Assembly (NCBI GenBank): GCA_030247675.1 | Contig: JAOTRX010000007.1 | Span: forward strand, 244,537 to 308,536 | Direction: 5' to 3' | Source of the DNA: Desulforhopalus sp. | GTDB taxonomy: Bacteria > Desulfobacterota > Desulfobulbia > Desulfobulbales > Desulfocapsaceae | DNA: 64,000 bases | Shown: piece by piece, positions 44,916 to 54,380 of the stretch | Numbering within the stretch: position 1 is the stretch's first letter | Layout: every line of letters starts with the position of its first letter | Notes under the pieces: model-generated | Told to the model about the DNA's origin: nothing | Seen by the model: only the letters and a program-made list of their open reading frames with translations | The model's database searches: none | Translations under genes and position numbers: made by a program

Positions 44916-45920
44916 TCAGGCAGGGGAGTATTTGGCCATGATCAAGGTGATATTGTCCATTCCTCCCCTTTTGAGGGCGCTCTTGACCAGGAAGTCGGTG
45001 GTTGATTTCAGATCCGTTGAATGCATCAATTCAGCGACGATTTGTTCCGGGAGGACCAGATTGTGAAATCCATCGGTGGACAGCAGGAGAATATCGCCTG
45101 GGTCGAGCTCGACCGAACCGGTCTCCGGGCTGTCCAAAAGGCTGCCCAGTGCCTGGTCGAGGATGTTTCGTGAGTAATGATCGGCCACTTCCTCGGGAGT
45201 GATCTCGCCCTCTTCTACCAGGTAACGCGCCAGGTTCTGGTCTTCAGTGAGCTGTCTGAGTATTCCCCGTCTATAGATGGACAACCGGCTGTCGCCGACA
45301 TGTACCCAGCTGGCACGGCCTTCGCGGATAAAGACACAGAGGAGCGTCGTTCCCATGCCCTCAAGGGCCGTATCTCTCTCGGCAGCGGCTAGGATGAATC
45401 TATCTGTTTCCACCGCAAGCGCCGCCAGAACCTCTTCTTCCATCCCTTTTGCAATCAGCGGCATATTGGCCAGTTTGCCTCTCAGTATTTCCGCGGCATA
45501 ATCCCCGGCCGCCTGCCCGCCCAGTCCGTCGGCAACCGCGAATAGCAGGGTGTTATCGGCAAACCTTTTAAAATAATAGCGATCTTCATTGGCCTTTTTC
45601 ACAAGGCCGATATGCGTTGCCGCATATAAAGTGAGGTTCCCCTGTGTCGTATCGAAGGAGTGTTCCTCCTCTTGCACTCTTTGGTAAAAGCTGCAATTCT
45701 TACATGTATCTATTTTTTCGGCAAAAGTACCCATTATTTGCTGGTCGCAAAAGGTGCCGGCGACGAGCCAGCAGGATCTTCCGGCGTTTACCCCATTGTT
45801 GAAGGTGTTGAGGGCAGTTTCCGCTGCCGCCGGACAAATACCATCCTTGTCGGCCATGCAACCGCCGGGTTCGCGGCCGCATTTCTTGTACTGCCAGCAA
45901 TTTATTTTAGGTGTTGTCAT
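44916..45920 (-). CDS. Two-CW domain PP2C protein phosphatase
   Basis: 334 residues. Residues 1-80 carry the Cys/Trp-rich two-CW domain (CWQYKKCGREPGG, then CPAA, CWLVAGTFC, CKNCSFY), possibly a metal or redox module. From about 100 a PP2C catalytic domain follows (VADGLGGQAAGDYAAE, WVHVGDSRLSIYR, DILLLSTDGFHNL, GMDNITLIM), a Mg/Mn-dependent Ser/Thr phosphatase. It lies 25 bases downstream of the kinase gene, which shares the N-terminal domain; the pair probably regulates the same targets. Confidence 0.92.
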   Translation of the reverse strand: MTTPKINCWQYKKCGREPGGCMADKDGICPAAAETALNTFNNGVNAGRSCWLVAGTFCDQQIMGTFAEKIDTCKNCSFYQRVQEEEHSFDTTQGNLTLYAATHIGLVKKANEDRYYFKRFADNTLLFAVADGLGGQAAGDYAAEILRGKLANMPLIAKGMEEEVLAALAVETDRFILAAAERDTALEGMGTTLLCVFIREGRASWVHVGDSRLSIYRRGILRQLTEDQNLARYLVEEGEITPEEVADHYSRNILDQALGSLLDSPETGSVELDPGDILLLSTDGFHNLVLPEQIVAELMHSTDLKSTTDFLVKSALKRGGMDNITLIMAKYSPA

Positions 45921-45945
45921 TAATGGTCAATTGGTGTCTTGATTT

Positions 45946-47592
45946 TTATGTTGATCCTGTCTGCTCGTCGGTTTTGAAAACCTGGATTTCGATGTCCAGT
46001 TCTTCCGACAAACGGATGAACTCCAGCAGTATGCGATCCAAATCTTCCCGTTTCTTTCTGGAATACCTGCAGATTATCGTCGCGCTCTCCTGCTGTTTTG
46101 TTCGAGACGGCAGGGCGACTACATGTTGGTTGTATAAAGGCGCCAGATCGTCGAGTACCTCAGCAATGTCCTGATAGCGATCCTTTCTCATATGTTGACA
46201 GGCCTTAACAATAATACGTCGTAATTCCGGCGGGATTTCCGGCAGCAGATCTGCCGGGTCGGGCAGCACCCTTTGGCCATTCTCCTGAAAGATCGTCAGT
46301 ATCTCGTCGGTGGTAAACGGCAGTTGCCCGGTGATCAGCTCAAAGGCGGTAATACCCAGGGCGTATATGTCGCTGCACCGATCTGCCCAGCCCTCTTCGA
46401 GCAGTTCCGGTGCCTGGTAGGCAAGTGTACCGCCGATCTGCTCGTCCTCCGTGCCCACCGGGCAGGCCAGACCGAAGTCGAGGATCTTGATACGATCATC
46501 CGGCAACACCATAATATTGTCGGGATTAATGTCCCGGTGGATGATGTTTTTGGCATGGGCATAGCTCAGACCGGCGCAGATTTGCTGGAGGTACTGTATT
46601 GCCAGCAGCTGCGGAATCCTGCCGAGCCGGCCGAGAAGGCTGCGCAGGGACTCGCCGTGAAGATATTCGGTAACAATGAACACGGTTTTATACCGCTCTT
46701 CAAAATCATAGACCCTGAGAATATTTTCATGGTTCAGGGAAGCGATGATCTGCGCTTCCTTTCGAAAATTTTGAAGAAAAGCGGAATCGATGACCATGTT
46801 GTGGCGCATCATCTTGATCGCCACCACCATTTGCAGATCTTTATGTACCGCCTTGTAAACAATCGAGTAGGCCCCACGGCCGATGATGTCGGTGGCGATA
46901 TACTTACCGATGCGCCGGTCGGCAACCGGCCGTTTGGAGTCAAACTGGCTGGCGACGATTTCCGTCACCAAGGAGAGAAGCTCGGGATTGTTATGGGAGA
47001 TATTGTCGATCTGGTGCTTGTTGAGCACCCACAGCTGCATGTCGGTTTCCGCCTCAACATGCGACTGGCGCGGTTCGCCAGTAAAAAGCCCGCGGATGCC
47101 GACAATATCGCCGCGGCTCCAATGGCCGGCCGGGTGCAGGCAACCATCCTTTTCGACGACCGCCAGGCAAGTCCCTTGCTGGATGATATAGGCGGTGTCT
47201 TCAACGCCCCCCTGCACCAGAAAACGTTCGCCGGCCTTCACCCATCGGTACGTCAACTCTCCCAGAAAGGAGTCATCCCTGGTGTCGGTAAGCAGCCTCA
47301 GCAGTTTGGTGGGAGTGCCGCTTGCGCCCTCCTGGTGGCTGACAAAGGAAAAAAAGTCGCATTTGACGCATGATTGTCTCTTGGCGTGAAAGGCCCCCTG
47401 TGTTGTTCCCTCGCAAAAGGTTCCCGCCACCGCCCAGCAGATTCTCCCGCCATTTATGCCACTATTTATGCCATCGAATGAATCATCAAGGGCGGCGGGG
47501 CAGATCCCCATCTCCTGTACGTTCCGGCCGTTCTTTTCTCTTCCGCATTTTTTGAACTCCCAGCAATTCAGCTTCTGTTCGCGCATTTGCAT
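45946..47592 (-). CDS. Two-CW domain / cyclic-nucleotide-binding / Ser-Thr protein kinase
   Basis: 548 residues in three parts: the two-CW domain (CWEFKKCGREKNGR, CWAVAGTFC, CVKCDFFSF; 1-85), a CRP-like cNMP-binding domain (about 115-225, GERFLVQGG, WSRGDIVGIRGLFTGE), and a Hanks-type kinase (about 235-500: GRGAYSIVYKA, VVAIKMM, IIHRDINPDNIMV, ILDFGLA). The HRD loop is HRDINPDN, so activity is expected. Starts at 47592 or 47586 are both possible and the ribosome-binding site is poor. It forms a kinase-phosphatase pair with the gene at 44916. Confidence 0.92.
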   Translation of the reverse strand: MQMREQKLNCWEFKKCGREKNGRNVQEMGICPAALDDSFDGINSGINGGRICWAVAGTFCEGTTQGAFHAKRQSCVKCDFFSFVSHQEGASGTPTKLLRLLTDTRDDSFLGELTYRWVKAGERFLVQGGVEDTAYIIQQGTCLAVVEKDGCLHPAGHWSRGDIVGIRGLFTGEPRQSHVEAETDMQLWVLNKHQIDNISHNNPELLSLVTEIVASQFDSKRPVADRRIGKYIATDIIGRGAYSIVYKAVHKDLQMVVAIKMMRHNMVIDSAFLQNFRKEAQIIASLNHENILRVYDFEERYKTVFIVTEYLHGESLRSLLGRLGRIPQLLAIQYLQQICAGLSYAHAKNIIHRDINPDNIMVLPDDRIKILDFGLACPVGTEDEQIGGTLAYQAPELLEEGWADRCSDIYALGITAFELITGQLPFTTDEILTIFQENGQRVLPDPADLLPEIPPELRRIIVKACQHMRKDRYQDIAEVLDDLAPLYNQHVVALPSRTKQQESATIICRYSRKKREDLDRILLEFIRLSEELDIEIQVFKTDEQTGST

Positions 47593-47725
47593 GTAGTGGC
47601 CGGTGGAGGAGAGGTAACAGCAGGTGTTGACCAGTGTACAGCACCTGCCATGCAGTAATTCGATGTCGAGAAGAGCAGGGTGGTAGCAGTTTTTTCAATT
47701 CTACTTCAGAACATCCGGCGAATAA

Positions 47726-47739
47726 TTGACCAAAGTCAA
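47726..47739. promoter_or_regulatory. TTGAC-N4-GTCAA palindrome upstream of the kinase gene
   Basis: TTGACCAAAGTCAA is a perfect inverted repeat of CRP/FNR-family type, like HcpR sites of sulfate reducers, about 135 bases upstream of the kinase start. It could place the kinase-phosphatase pair under nitrosative-stress or anaerobic control. The regulator gene is not in the window. Confidence 0.45.
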
Positions 47740-47800
47740 CCTAAACAGTTCCTTGTTTGGATTCAAGTATACCCTTTTGGTGGGCTAATGAGAAATCACC

Positions 47801-48103
47801 CTAATCTTTCCGCAACAGCTGTGGCCATCCGTCCGGTGTGCCGACGAGCAAACTGAGGCCATACCTCGTTGGCTGTTCACAGGGGATTGCACCCAGTTCT
47901 CCGGCAATATGCGCCATTGCAGGAGAGAAATAGACAACAACCTCACAGTGAAGACGCCCTTCCGATTCATGCCGCAGGAAAACCGCCATTTCTTCTGAAC
48001 AGTTGGCTTTTGTATAGGCCGATTGACAGACCAACTCAACATGCTCTAACTCGACAAAGGCCAACATCGCATCCCCGAGATTCTTTTGGAACCATCTGCC
48101 CAT
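47801..48103 (-). CDS. Small hypothetical protein
   Basis: 100 residues, no signal peptide or membrane segment. A Cys-containing, mixed-charge sequence (MAVFLRHESEGRLHCEVVVYFSPA) that I do not recognise. RBS GGAG six bases before the ATG, which supports expression. A second frame on this strand overlaps it but lacks such a site. Confidence 0.62.
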   Translation of the reverse strand: MGRWFQKNLGDAMLAFVELEHVELVCQSAYTKANCSEEMAVFLRHESEGRLHCEVVVYFSPAMAHIAGELGAIPCEQPTRYGLSLLVGTPDGWPQLLRKD

Positions 48104-48279
48104 TTGTTACTCCACTGCCGGTTTGAAAACGTGGTTCAGATACGATTTTCTTGCCGCTAAAGCATGGGGATGTCCGCAGCGAACAAAGACATGGTTCGAC
48201 CGGCTCTTCGATTTCACTCAGCCGTATGACAAGTGCCTGCGGTGAGGAGAAGAGCTACTTGCGGCATGGCAAGGGCCAT

Positions 48280-48987
48280 TCAAAGCTGTGCAGCTTTTGG
48301 AAAAAGTATATTGTTCTCAAGGTGCACATGCTTATGGAGGTCGTCCTCGAACTCCTTTAATTTCTGGTAAGTAACCATAAATGTGTTGCAGACATCGTCT
48401 GGTATCGCATATCCCCCGGCCAGAAACTGGATTTTGTGTATCGTATCGCCGACTTCTTCATGTTCTTTGGTGAGTTTCACAAGTGACTTGTTGATCGTTT
48501 CTTTATCGATAGCCGCCGGTGTCGCTCCGGCTTTTTTATCCATATCGACTCGTTTTAGGGCTGGGAAAAAAACTTCCTCCTCTTCCTGGAGATGGGCCAT
48601 CAAATCGGTTGCCATCTTGGTAAAAATGGCCGCGATTTCGATGACCTCGGGATGATGGGCACCATGAACCTCGGCAATCTTACGGGCATATGCGGTAATC
48701 TGTCCGGTATTATCCTTAATGTAGGAATGGTGGACATTGACGATATAGTCAATTAAGAATGCCAGCTCCCACGAGGTGAAATTCTGACTTTTCTCGACTG
48801 GCTTGCTTGTTACTGCCTCAAGCTCCTCGGTTATGGCGGCAAGATCGATCCCTTTTTCCAGGCAGGCCGCCGATAGCTCCACCTTGCCTCCGCAGCAGAA
48901 GTCAATCCCGTGATCCTCAAAGATCTTGGCGGTCCGGTAATCCTCGGCGACAATCTCGCCAATCGTTTGCTTTGACTCGTTCATCAT
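48280..48987 (-). CDS. ric: Iron-sulfur cluster repair di-iron protein (RIC/YtfE/ScdA)
   Basis: 235 residues from the ATG at 48987 (GGAGG five bases upstream; a second ATG follows directly). The N-terminal ScdA domain has the motif DHGIDFCCGGK, then a hemerythrin-like di-iron domain with HHSYIKDN, MAHLQEEEEVFFP, EHEEVGDTIH and HVHLENNILFP. RIC proteins restore iron-sulfur clusters after NO or oxidative damage. Its neighbours (HPP, CBS, FprA and others) fit a nitrosative-stress role. Confidence 0.94.
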   Translation of the reverse strand: MMNESKQTIGEIVAEDYRTAKIFEDHGIDFCCGGKVELSAACLEKGIDLAAITEELEAVTSKPVEKSQNFTSWELAFLIDYIVNVHHSYIKDNTGQITAYARKIAEVHGAHHPEVIEIAAIFTKMATDLMAHLQEEEEVFFPALKRVDMDKKAGATPAAIDKETINKSLVKLTKEHEEVGDTIHKIQFLAGGYAIPDDVCNTFMVTYQKLKEFEDDLHKHVHLENNILFPKAAQL

Positions 48988-49096
48988 CTTCACCTCCAAT
49001 GCAATCATGTTGGTTTGTACAGTTCAGGGTAGAGCCTTTTTGCACAGTTTTTCGGAATCATCTGCTTTCTTAATGGTATCTGTCGGTCCTGCTCTG

Positions 49097-49633
49097 CTAT
49101 AACCAGAATTCCGGGTATTTCCGGCTCTTTGGGATATTGTTGACGATAAGGGCAATAAGGAGCATGACACCTGCCCCTAAGGCAGCCGGCATTATGACAT
49201 ACAGGTAGCCGAGATTATGTACGCTTTCGCCGCCGATGACGGCAATCAAGGCGGTAGCACCGCCCGGTGGATGAAGGGTCTTGGTAAAATGCATCAAGGC
49301 AATCGAGGTGGAAACGGCCAGTGAGGCCGCCAACCAGAGGTCGCCGCCAAACCATTGAAAGGCGGTCACTCCAATAAAGGCGGAAAGGATATGGCCGCCC
49401 AGCAGATTTCTCGGTTGCGCCAGGGGGCTGCGGATGGCCCCGTAAATAAGTACGGCGGAAGCGCCAAAAGAGCCGATGATCAGCATCAGGCTGGTCTGGT
49501 CGAGCAGTTTGTAGTGGATAAGAGAAATGGCGGCAATACCGAGAAAGCTGCCCACCCAAGACCAGACAATCTCGGAGACACCGACCTTGGGCGGGCTTTG
49601 TCCGCCACCTTTCATTTTTTGCCAATAACTCAT
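49097..49633 (-). CDS. HPP family membrane protein
   Basis: 178 residues, four to five membrane helices, with the family motif LHPPGGATALIAVIGG. Members are small integral membrane proteins, some linked to nitrite movement. Its ATG overlaps the stop of the CBS gene (ATGA). Co-expression with RIC and CBS suggests a role in nitrogen-oxide handling, which is inference. Confidence 0.9.
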   Translation of the reverse strand: MSYWQKMKGGGQSPPKVGVSEIVWSWVGSFLGIAAISLIHYKLLDQTSLMLIIGSFGASAVLIYGAIRSPLAQPRNLLGGHILSAFIGVTAFQWFGGDLWLAASLAVSTSIALMHFTKTLHPPGGATALIAVIGGESVHNLGYLYVIMPAALGAGVMLLIALIVNNIPKSRKYPEFWL

Positions 49634-50253
49634 AGTTTCGTTCCCTCCCCCAAGACACTGTAGGAATGGGCCAGATCGGTACGAGTGACGATGCCAATGG
49701 GGCGCCCGCCGCCGTCGATGATCGGCAAGCGATTAATCTGCCGGTCGACAAAGAGTGCGGAAATTTCCCCAATGGTCATCTCGGCAACACCGGTTATCGC
49801 CGGTTTTGTCATGATGTCACCGACGGTACGGTTCCGTAAGTTGCCGATCATGCAGCTCTTGTTGTTCAGGCAATGGGTGGCGATCTGCATGAAGGACGGC
49901 GTTGCGCCAAAGCCCATTTCTTTGAGAAAATCTTTTTCGGAGACGACACCGACGATCTTCCCCGCAGCATCGATCACCGGTGCTCCCGATATCTGTTTTT
50001 CCGCAAGCAGTGCCGCGGCCTTGACCAGAGCCATCTCCTGGCTGATCAACAGCACTGCTCTGGTCATAAGATCGGCCGCCTTGCGGGAGGTCAGCAGCCG
50101 TTTTATCGCCAATGAATAGGCAACCTGATAGATCTCTTTGAAATCACCGGGAGTGATATCGAGATATCCCTGTATGGCCTTCATGGCATCGACCACGTCC
50201 TGCTCGGAAATTTCTACCGGTACCGGTGGCGGGGTCTCGTCATTTTTTTGCAT
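49630..50253 (-). CDS. CBS domain protein
   Basis: 207 residues from the ATG at 50253, chosen for AAAGGAG upstream; a longer frame lacks similarity. An N-terminal helical region is followed by two CBS motifs (ALLAEKQISGAPVIDAAG, VVSEKDFLKEM; DIMTKPAITG, VDRQINRLPIIDGGGRPIG), probably nucleotide sensing. Coupled to the HPP gene. Confidence 0.9.
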   Translation of the reverse strand: MQKNDETPPPVPVEISEQDVVDAMKAIQGYLDITPGDFKEIYQVAYSLAIKRLLTSRKAADLMTRAVLLISQEMALVKAAALLAEKQISGAPVIDAAGKIVGVVSEKDFLKEMGFGATPSFMQIATHCLNNKSCMIGNLRNRTVGDIMTKPAITGVAEMTIGEISALFVDRQINRLPIIDGGGRPIGIVTRTDLAHSYSVLGEGTKL

Positions 50254-50443
50254 TTTCGGTTCTCCTTTAAGTGCCCAAGGCGATTTTTCAAGCAGGGGCA
50301 TGAGGCACGGCCTTTTTTCGTCTTTGTCTCGGCCAATCACACTTTCGGTTTTGCTGAAAGTATTATTCAAGTATTTGATATAAAAACAATATGTATAAAA
50401 AATTATGCGAGCCGGCTGGATGCCCTTGGCTACGGTCCGCGTA

Positions 50444-50839
50444 TCAACCTTTTTGGCTGGCTGGGGATTCTCCCGTATTTCTCTTTTTGGGAGACCAGAA
50501 TTCAAGTCTGTTGCCCTCAGGGTCATAAATATAGAAGACCTCCGCACCCCAGGCATGATCGCGTATTGCCTGAGGATGGTGCCCGGCTTGTTTAAGGAAT
50601 AGGTGGGATGCGCCAATATCCTCAACCTCCAGAGCGATGGTAATGCCTTGGCCGGCACAGGTCTTCAGCGAACTTCGGGTCACATCGGCAATGCTCAGCC
50701 GGGCCCTTTCGTTCAGCGCAAATTCGACAAACCAGTCAAAACTGGCGGTTATCTTCAGTTGTAATCCGGTCTTGTAAAAGGCTACCGTTTCCTGCCATCT
50801 GGCACAGTAAAGTATTGTATTTGCAGTTTGTATTTTCAC
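50444..50839 (-). CDS. VOC/glyoxalase-family protein
   Basis: 131 residues of the vicinal-oxygen-chelate fold (TILYCARWQETVAFYKTGL, VEFALNERARLSIAD, FYIYDPEGNRLEFWSP). The terminal Glu ligand is in RLEFW. Substrate unknown; glyoxalase, dioxygenase and resistance proteins share this fold. No obvious coupling to its neighbours. Confidence 0.85.
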   Translation of the reverse strand: MKIQTANTILYCARWQETVAFYKTGLQLKITASFDWFVEFALNERARLSIADVTRSSLKTCAGQGITIALEVEDIGASHLFLKQAGHHPQAIRDHAWGAEVFYIYDPEGNRLEFWSPKKRNTGESPASQKG

Positions 50840-50939
50840 AGTCCCTCACGCTGGCGACCTGGACAAAAGCTTTCTTTGCCAACTGCCGTTGCTACCGGAT
50901 GGGCCGACGTTCTGGCCCACCGGCACATGACCGGGCATA

Positions 50940-51131
50940 TCACTCCTTGGAGATACACGCAGCCGGACATGAGGCTATGGCCTCGTCGACGCAGGCCTCG
51001 CCGGCATCCGCGCCGTCAATCACCGAGGCCTTGCCGGCATCGTCGTCAAAAGAAAACACCTCTGGACACAACTCCACGCATGCTTGACAACCGATACATT
51101 CATCCTGATCAATCTTCACTTGTTTGGACAT
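50940..51131 (-). CDS. [4Fe-4S] ferredoxin
   Basis: 63 residues; CIGCQACVELCPEVF supplies three cysteines plus CP, and a fourth comes from CPAACI near the end, so one [4Fe-4S] cluster of the Desulfovibrio ferredoxin I type. It is 54 bases downstream of fprA on the same strand and is a likely electron donor to it. Cytoplasmic. Confidence 0.93.
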   Translation of the reverse strand: MSKQVKIDQDECIGCQACVELCPEVFSFDDDAGKASVIDGADAGEACVDEAIASCPAACISKE

Positions 51132-51185
51132 GATTTCTCCTTTTGATGATTAATGAATCTTCCCAGCTATTTGGGGTGCGGCTAT

Positions 51186-52367
51186 TTACGCCAGGAAATT
51201 GCTTTCCTGGTGCTTTTGGGCGATGGCATCCGCCAGCCCGCTCAGAGCTTGAAAATCCTTTTGCCGTGGGGCACCCTTGCAGAGAACCGGCGCAAGCACC
51301 TCGATTTTCAGGTTCGGGATCATCGCCGCCAAGTTCTCGACAACCTTGCCACCCCATCCATAGGAACCGACGATGGACAAATACTGCGCCTTGGGGCGCA
51401 GGGCGTTGGCAAGAAATGCACAATATGCCGCCATCGGGTGCGGCCCGGTCAGGACGGTTGGGGTTCCGATGACGATGGTCCCCGCATCGACCAGAGACAT
51501 GGCAAGCTTGCCGATATCGGTGACGGGCAGATTGAACAGTTCGACCCGGACCTGCCGTTCAATCAGGGCGGCCGCCAGATGATCGACCATCTGCCGGCTG
51601 CTGCCGTGCATGGAAACAAAGGGCAGGGTCACCAAATTATGGGGGACCATTGTTGTCCAGTCACGGTAAGCATCGATGATCCAGGCCGGTTTGTCGTAAA
51701 TCTGGCCGTGGCTTGGGGCAATGGTCCGGATGTCATAGGGTGCCAATTTTTCAATGTTTTTCTCTATCACGCTGCGAAAAGGCATCATGATTTCCGCGAA
51801 ATACCGTTTTGCCGCCTCATACACCCGTCCCTGTTCACTTACCATAAGATCACTGCTGGCAATATGGGAGCCGAAAAAATCGCAACTGAAGAGAATCTTG
51901 TCTTCCTCAAGGTAGGTCACCAGGGTTTCCGGCCAGTGCACCCAGGGGGTAAAAATAAACTTCAGGGTCTTGTCGCCAAGGGAGAGGGTCTCGCCGTCGG
52001 CAACGGTGATGAAGGTGTCCTCGGCGATGTGCAAAAGATCAATAAGCATCGCCTTGCCCTTGGCGCTAGTGACCACTTTTGCCTCAGGGTAACGGGCAAG
52101 GACGTGGGGTATCGACCCGGAATGGTCTTGCTCGGCATGTTGCGATACAACATAATCGATGCGAGGAAGGTCTTGCAGCTGGGTCATCAATACCTCGACC
52201 ATGTCCGGATCGACCGCGTCGATCAGCACGGTTTTTGCGCTGCCCTGAACCAGGTAAGCGTTATAGGTGGTTCCGTCGGGAAGGGGGATGAGTGAGTCGA
52301 AAAGCCGCCGGCCCCAATCGACCGCTCCCAGCCAATATACATTCTTTGCTATGGGTCTTTTTTGCAT
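51186..52367 (-). CDS. fprA: FprA-type A-type flavoprotein (O2/NO reductase)
   Basis: 393 residues. An N-terminal metallo-beta-lactamase-like di-iron domain with HAEQDHSG motif (His, Glu, Asp, His ligands) and a C-terminal flavodoxin domain (VSMHGSSRQMVDHLA, IGTPTVLTGPHP, GSYGWGG). Such proteins reduce O2 or NO to water or N2O, receiving electrons through rubredoxin or ferredoxin. Normal length for the family. Genes for ferredoxin and RIC nearby support a protective role. Confidence 0.93.
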   Translation of the reverse strand: MQKRPIAKNVYWLGAVDWGRRLFDSLIPLPDGTTYNAYLVQGSAKTVLIDAVDPDMVEVLMTQLQDLPRIDYVVSQHAEQDHSGSIPHVLARYPEAKVVTSAKGKAMLIDLLHIAEDTFITVADGETLSLGDKTLKFIFTPWVHWPETLVTYLEEDKILFSCDFFGSHIASSDLMVSEQGRVYEAAKRYFAEIMMPFRSVIEKNIEKLAPYDIRTIAPSHGQIYDKPAWIIDAYRDWTTMVPHNLVTLPFVSMHGSSRQMVDHLAAALIERQVRVELFNLPVTDIGKLAMSLVDAGTIVIGTPTVLTGPHPMAAYCAFLANALRPKAQYLSIVGSYGWGGKVVENLAAMIPNLKIEVLAPVLCKGAPRQKDFQALSGLADAIAQKHQESNFLA

Positions 52368-52435
52368 GTGTTTGCCTCCTGTGGTGAGAGTTTTTTCCTG
52401 CCGTGGTGAACTGAACCGCTATTACCGGCACATCA

Positions 52436-53173
52436 TCAAGGCGCATTGAAATTCCGGCCTTCTCCTGCCTCTTCGTAGGTTATCCCATCCCGGATATTAT
52501 AGATCCTTTTGAAGGTTGGAATGATTTTTTCATCATGAGTGACAACGATGATCGCCGTGCCGAATTTTTGCGCCATGTCGTTGAGAATGCGGATGACCGC
52601 CAGGGCCCTTTCACTGTCGAGAGGCGCGGTCGGTTCATCGGCAAGGATGACCGGCGGGCGATTGACCAGACCGCGGGCGATGGCGACCCGTTGCTGTTCG
52701 CCGCCGGAAAGCTGAGACGGCATAGCCTTGGCACGGTGTTCGACCTGCAGCGCCCGGAGGAGTTCCAAGGCCTGCCGCCGCGCTTCGCCGTTATCGGTAC
52801 CGGCGAGCATCGGCAGCAGAGCGACATTGTCGGTGACATTGAGAAAGGGAATAAGATACGGCGCCTGGAAGACAAAACCGATCATATCCCGCCGTAAAGC
52901 CCGCAGGTCCCGAATCTTCCAGCCGTTATCGTAAATTGTCTTTGCGCCCAAAGTCATCCGCCCGGCCGACGGTTCGATGATGGCGCCGAGACACTTGAGC
53001 AAGGTCGTCTTTCCCGAGCCGGAAGGGCCGATAAGGCCGACAACCTCGCCCGGGGCAACGGACATGTTGACATCTTTCAGGGCGTCGACGGCGGTGTCGC
53101 CCTTACCGTAGCGCTTGCCCAGTCCTTCGATACGAATGCCTGAGGTAGCTGATTCCACATGAAGTTTATCCAC
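52436..53173 (-). CDS. ABC transporter ATP-binding protein (MacB/LolD-like)
   Basis: 245 residues from a GTG at 53173 (GGAGG upstream, 8-base overlap with the permease). An ABC ATPase with Walker [14 protein letters not shown]-loop [10 protein letters not shown], signature [15 protein letters not shown] and Walker [14 protein letters not shown]. It powers the FtsX-like permease encoded just upstream. Last gene of the TetR-controlled operon. Confidence 0.92.
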   Translation of the reverse strand: MDKLHVESATSGIRIEGLGKRYGKGDTAVDALKDVNMSVAPGEVVGLIGPSGSGKTTLLKCLGAIIEPSAGRMTLGAKTIYDNGWKIRDLRALRRDMIGFVFQAPYLIPFLNVTDNVALLPMLAGTDNGEARRQALELLRALQVEHRAKAMPSQLSGGEQQRVAIARGLVNRPPVILADEPTAPLDSERALAVIRILNDMAQKFGTAIIVVTHDEKIIPTFKRIYNIRDGITYEEAGEGRNFNAP

Positions 53174-54380
53174 CGATAGCCTCCGCCGGATCGACTTTGA
53201 GCGCCGCGCGAATAGCCAGAAGACTGGCGAGGGCGCAAATGAGCATAACGGCGATAAAACCACGCAGGGCGTCACCGGGTAGAAGAAGGACGTACTTGGG
53301 GAAAAACGGTCCCCAAATGGTGGCGGCGATCTTGCCGACGACGAAACCAATGGCTCCCAGGGCCAGGGCCTGCTGGAGGATCATCGCCGAAATGGTGCGA
53401 TTCTTGGTGCCGATTAGTTTCAGCACGGCGATCTCCCGGATCTTCCCCAGCGTCAGGGTATAGATGATAAAGGCGACGATGGCGGCGCTGACAATGGCCA
53501 GAATGACCAGGAACATGCCAATCTGCTTGGCCGAGGTGGCGATCAGCTTGGAGATCAAAATCTCCTGCATCTGGGCGCGGGTATAGACGGTTAAGCGGGT
53601 CCAGCGGCGGATCGGCGCGGCAACCTCTTCGGCATCGCTGCCCGGTTCGATTTGCACCAGTATCGCATTGACAAAGGGGTTGGTGCTTTGCGAGGCGATG
53701 ACCGCGTCGAGCAATCCCGGCACGCCCGGACGGTTGAGGCCTGGGTTTTCGGCGGTGCGGGCGCGCTGGTCGACGATGGCATCGTTGTCTTTCAAAAATT
53801 GTGCTTCCTGGGCGTCCTTCAGAGGAATGAAGATCATCGGGTCGCCGCCCGAGGAGACCATCCGCCTGGTCAGCCCGACAACCGTAAATATGTTGCGGCG
53901 AATCTGAATGTTGTCGCCAAGGGTAAAGCCCGAGGCGATATCGGCTATGGCCTCGTAGTGGCCGCGGGTGATGTGCCGTCCACCCAGCAAAAACCCGGGA
54001 TGGCCGGGATGTCCCGGTCCGTCGGGGGTAACACCGACCACCATGGCCCGCACTTCGCGAGCCTGCAGGCCGCCGGTCCGGCGCACCTGCATGGTAAGGT
54101 AGGTGATGTTTGCCGCCCGGGCCACCCCTTTCATGCCGGCGATGGACCGATAGATATCATCGTGGACGCTTGACGATTCGGCATAGGGGCCAAGGGTATC
54201 CTGCTGCACCACCCAAAGGTCGGCACCACTGTTGTCGAGGAGCACATTGGCGTCGTCGACCATGCCGCGATAGACCCCGGCCATGGTCAGCGTTACGCCG
54301 ATCAATAAGCCCAGACCGATGCCGGTAAAGACAAATTTGCCCCAGGCATGGAGAATGTCGCGTCCGGCCAGACTGATCAT
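53166..54380 (-). CDS. ABC transporter permease, FtsX/MacB (DevC) type
   Basis: 404 residues: an N-terminal membrane helix (FVFTGIGLGLLIGVTLTMAG), a large periplasmic domain, then three C-terminal helices (FLVILAIVSAAIVAFIIYTL and others). Typical of heterocyst DevC and MacB-type efflux permeases. It overlaps both neighbours, so the operon is translationally coupled. Confidence 0.9.
   Translation of the reverse strand: MISLAGRDILHAWGKFVFTGIGLGLLIGVTLTMAGVYRGMVDDANVLLDNSGADLWVVQQDTLGPYAESSSVHDDIYRSIAGMKGVARAANITYLTMQVRRTGGLQAREVRAMVVGVTPDGPGHPGHPGFLLGGRHITRGHYEAIADIASGFTLGDNIQIRRNIFTVVGLTRRMVSSGGDPMIFIPLKDAQEAQFLKDNDAIVDQRARTAENPGLNRPGVPGLLDAVIASQSTNPFVNAILVQIEPGSDAEEVAAPIRRWTRLTVYTRAQMQEILISKLIATSAKQIGMFLVILAIVSAAIVAFIIYTLTLGKIREIAVLKLIGTKNRTISAMILQQALALGAIGFVVGKIAATIWGPFFPKYVLLLPGDALRGFIAVMLICALASLLAIRAALKVDPAEAIGG

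Noticed and set aside
46273..47373. Long plus-strand frame of 366 codons
   Set aside because: It mirrors the kinase gene, which has clear catalytic motifs on the minus strand.
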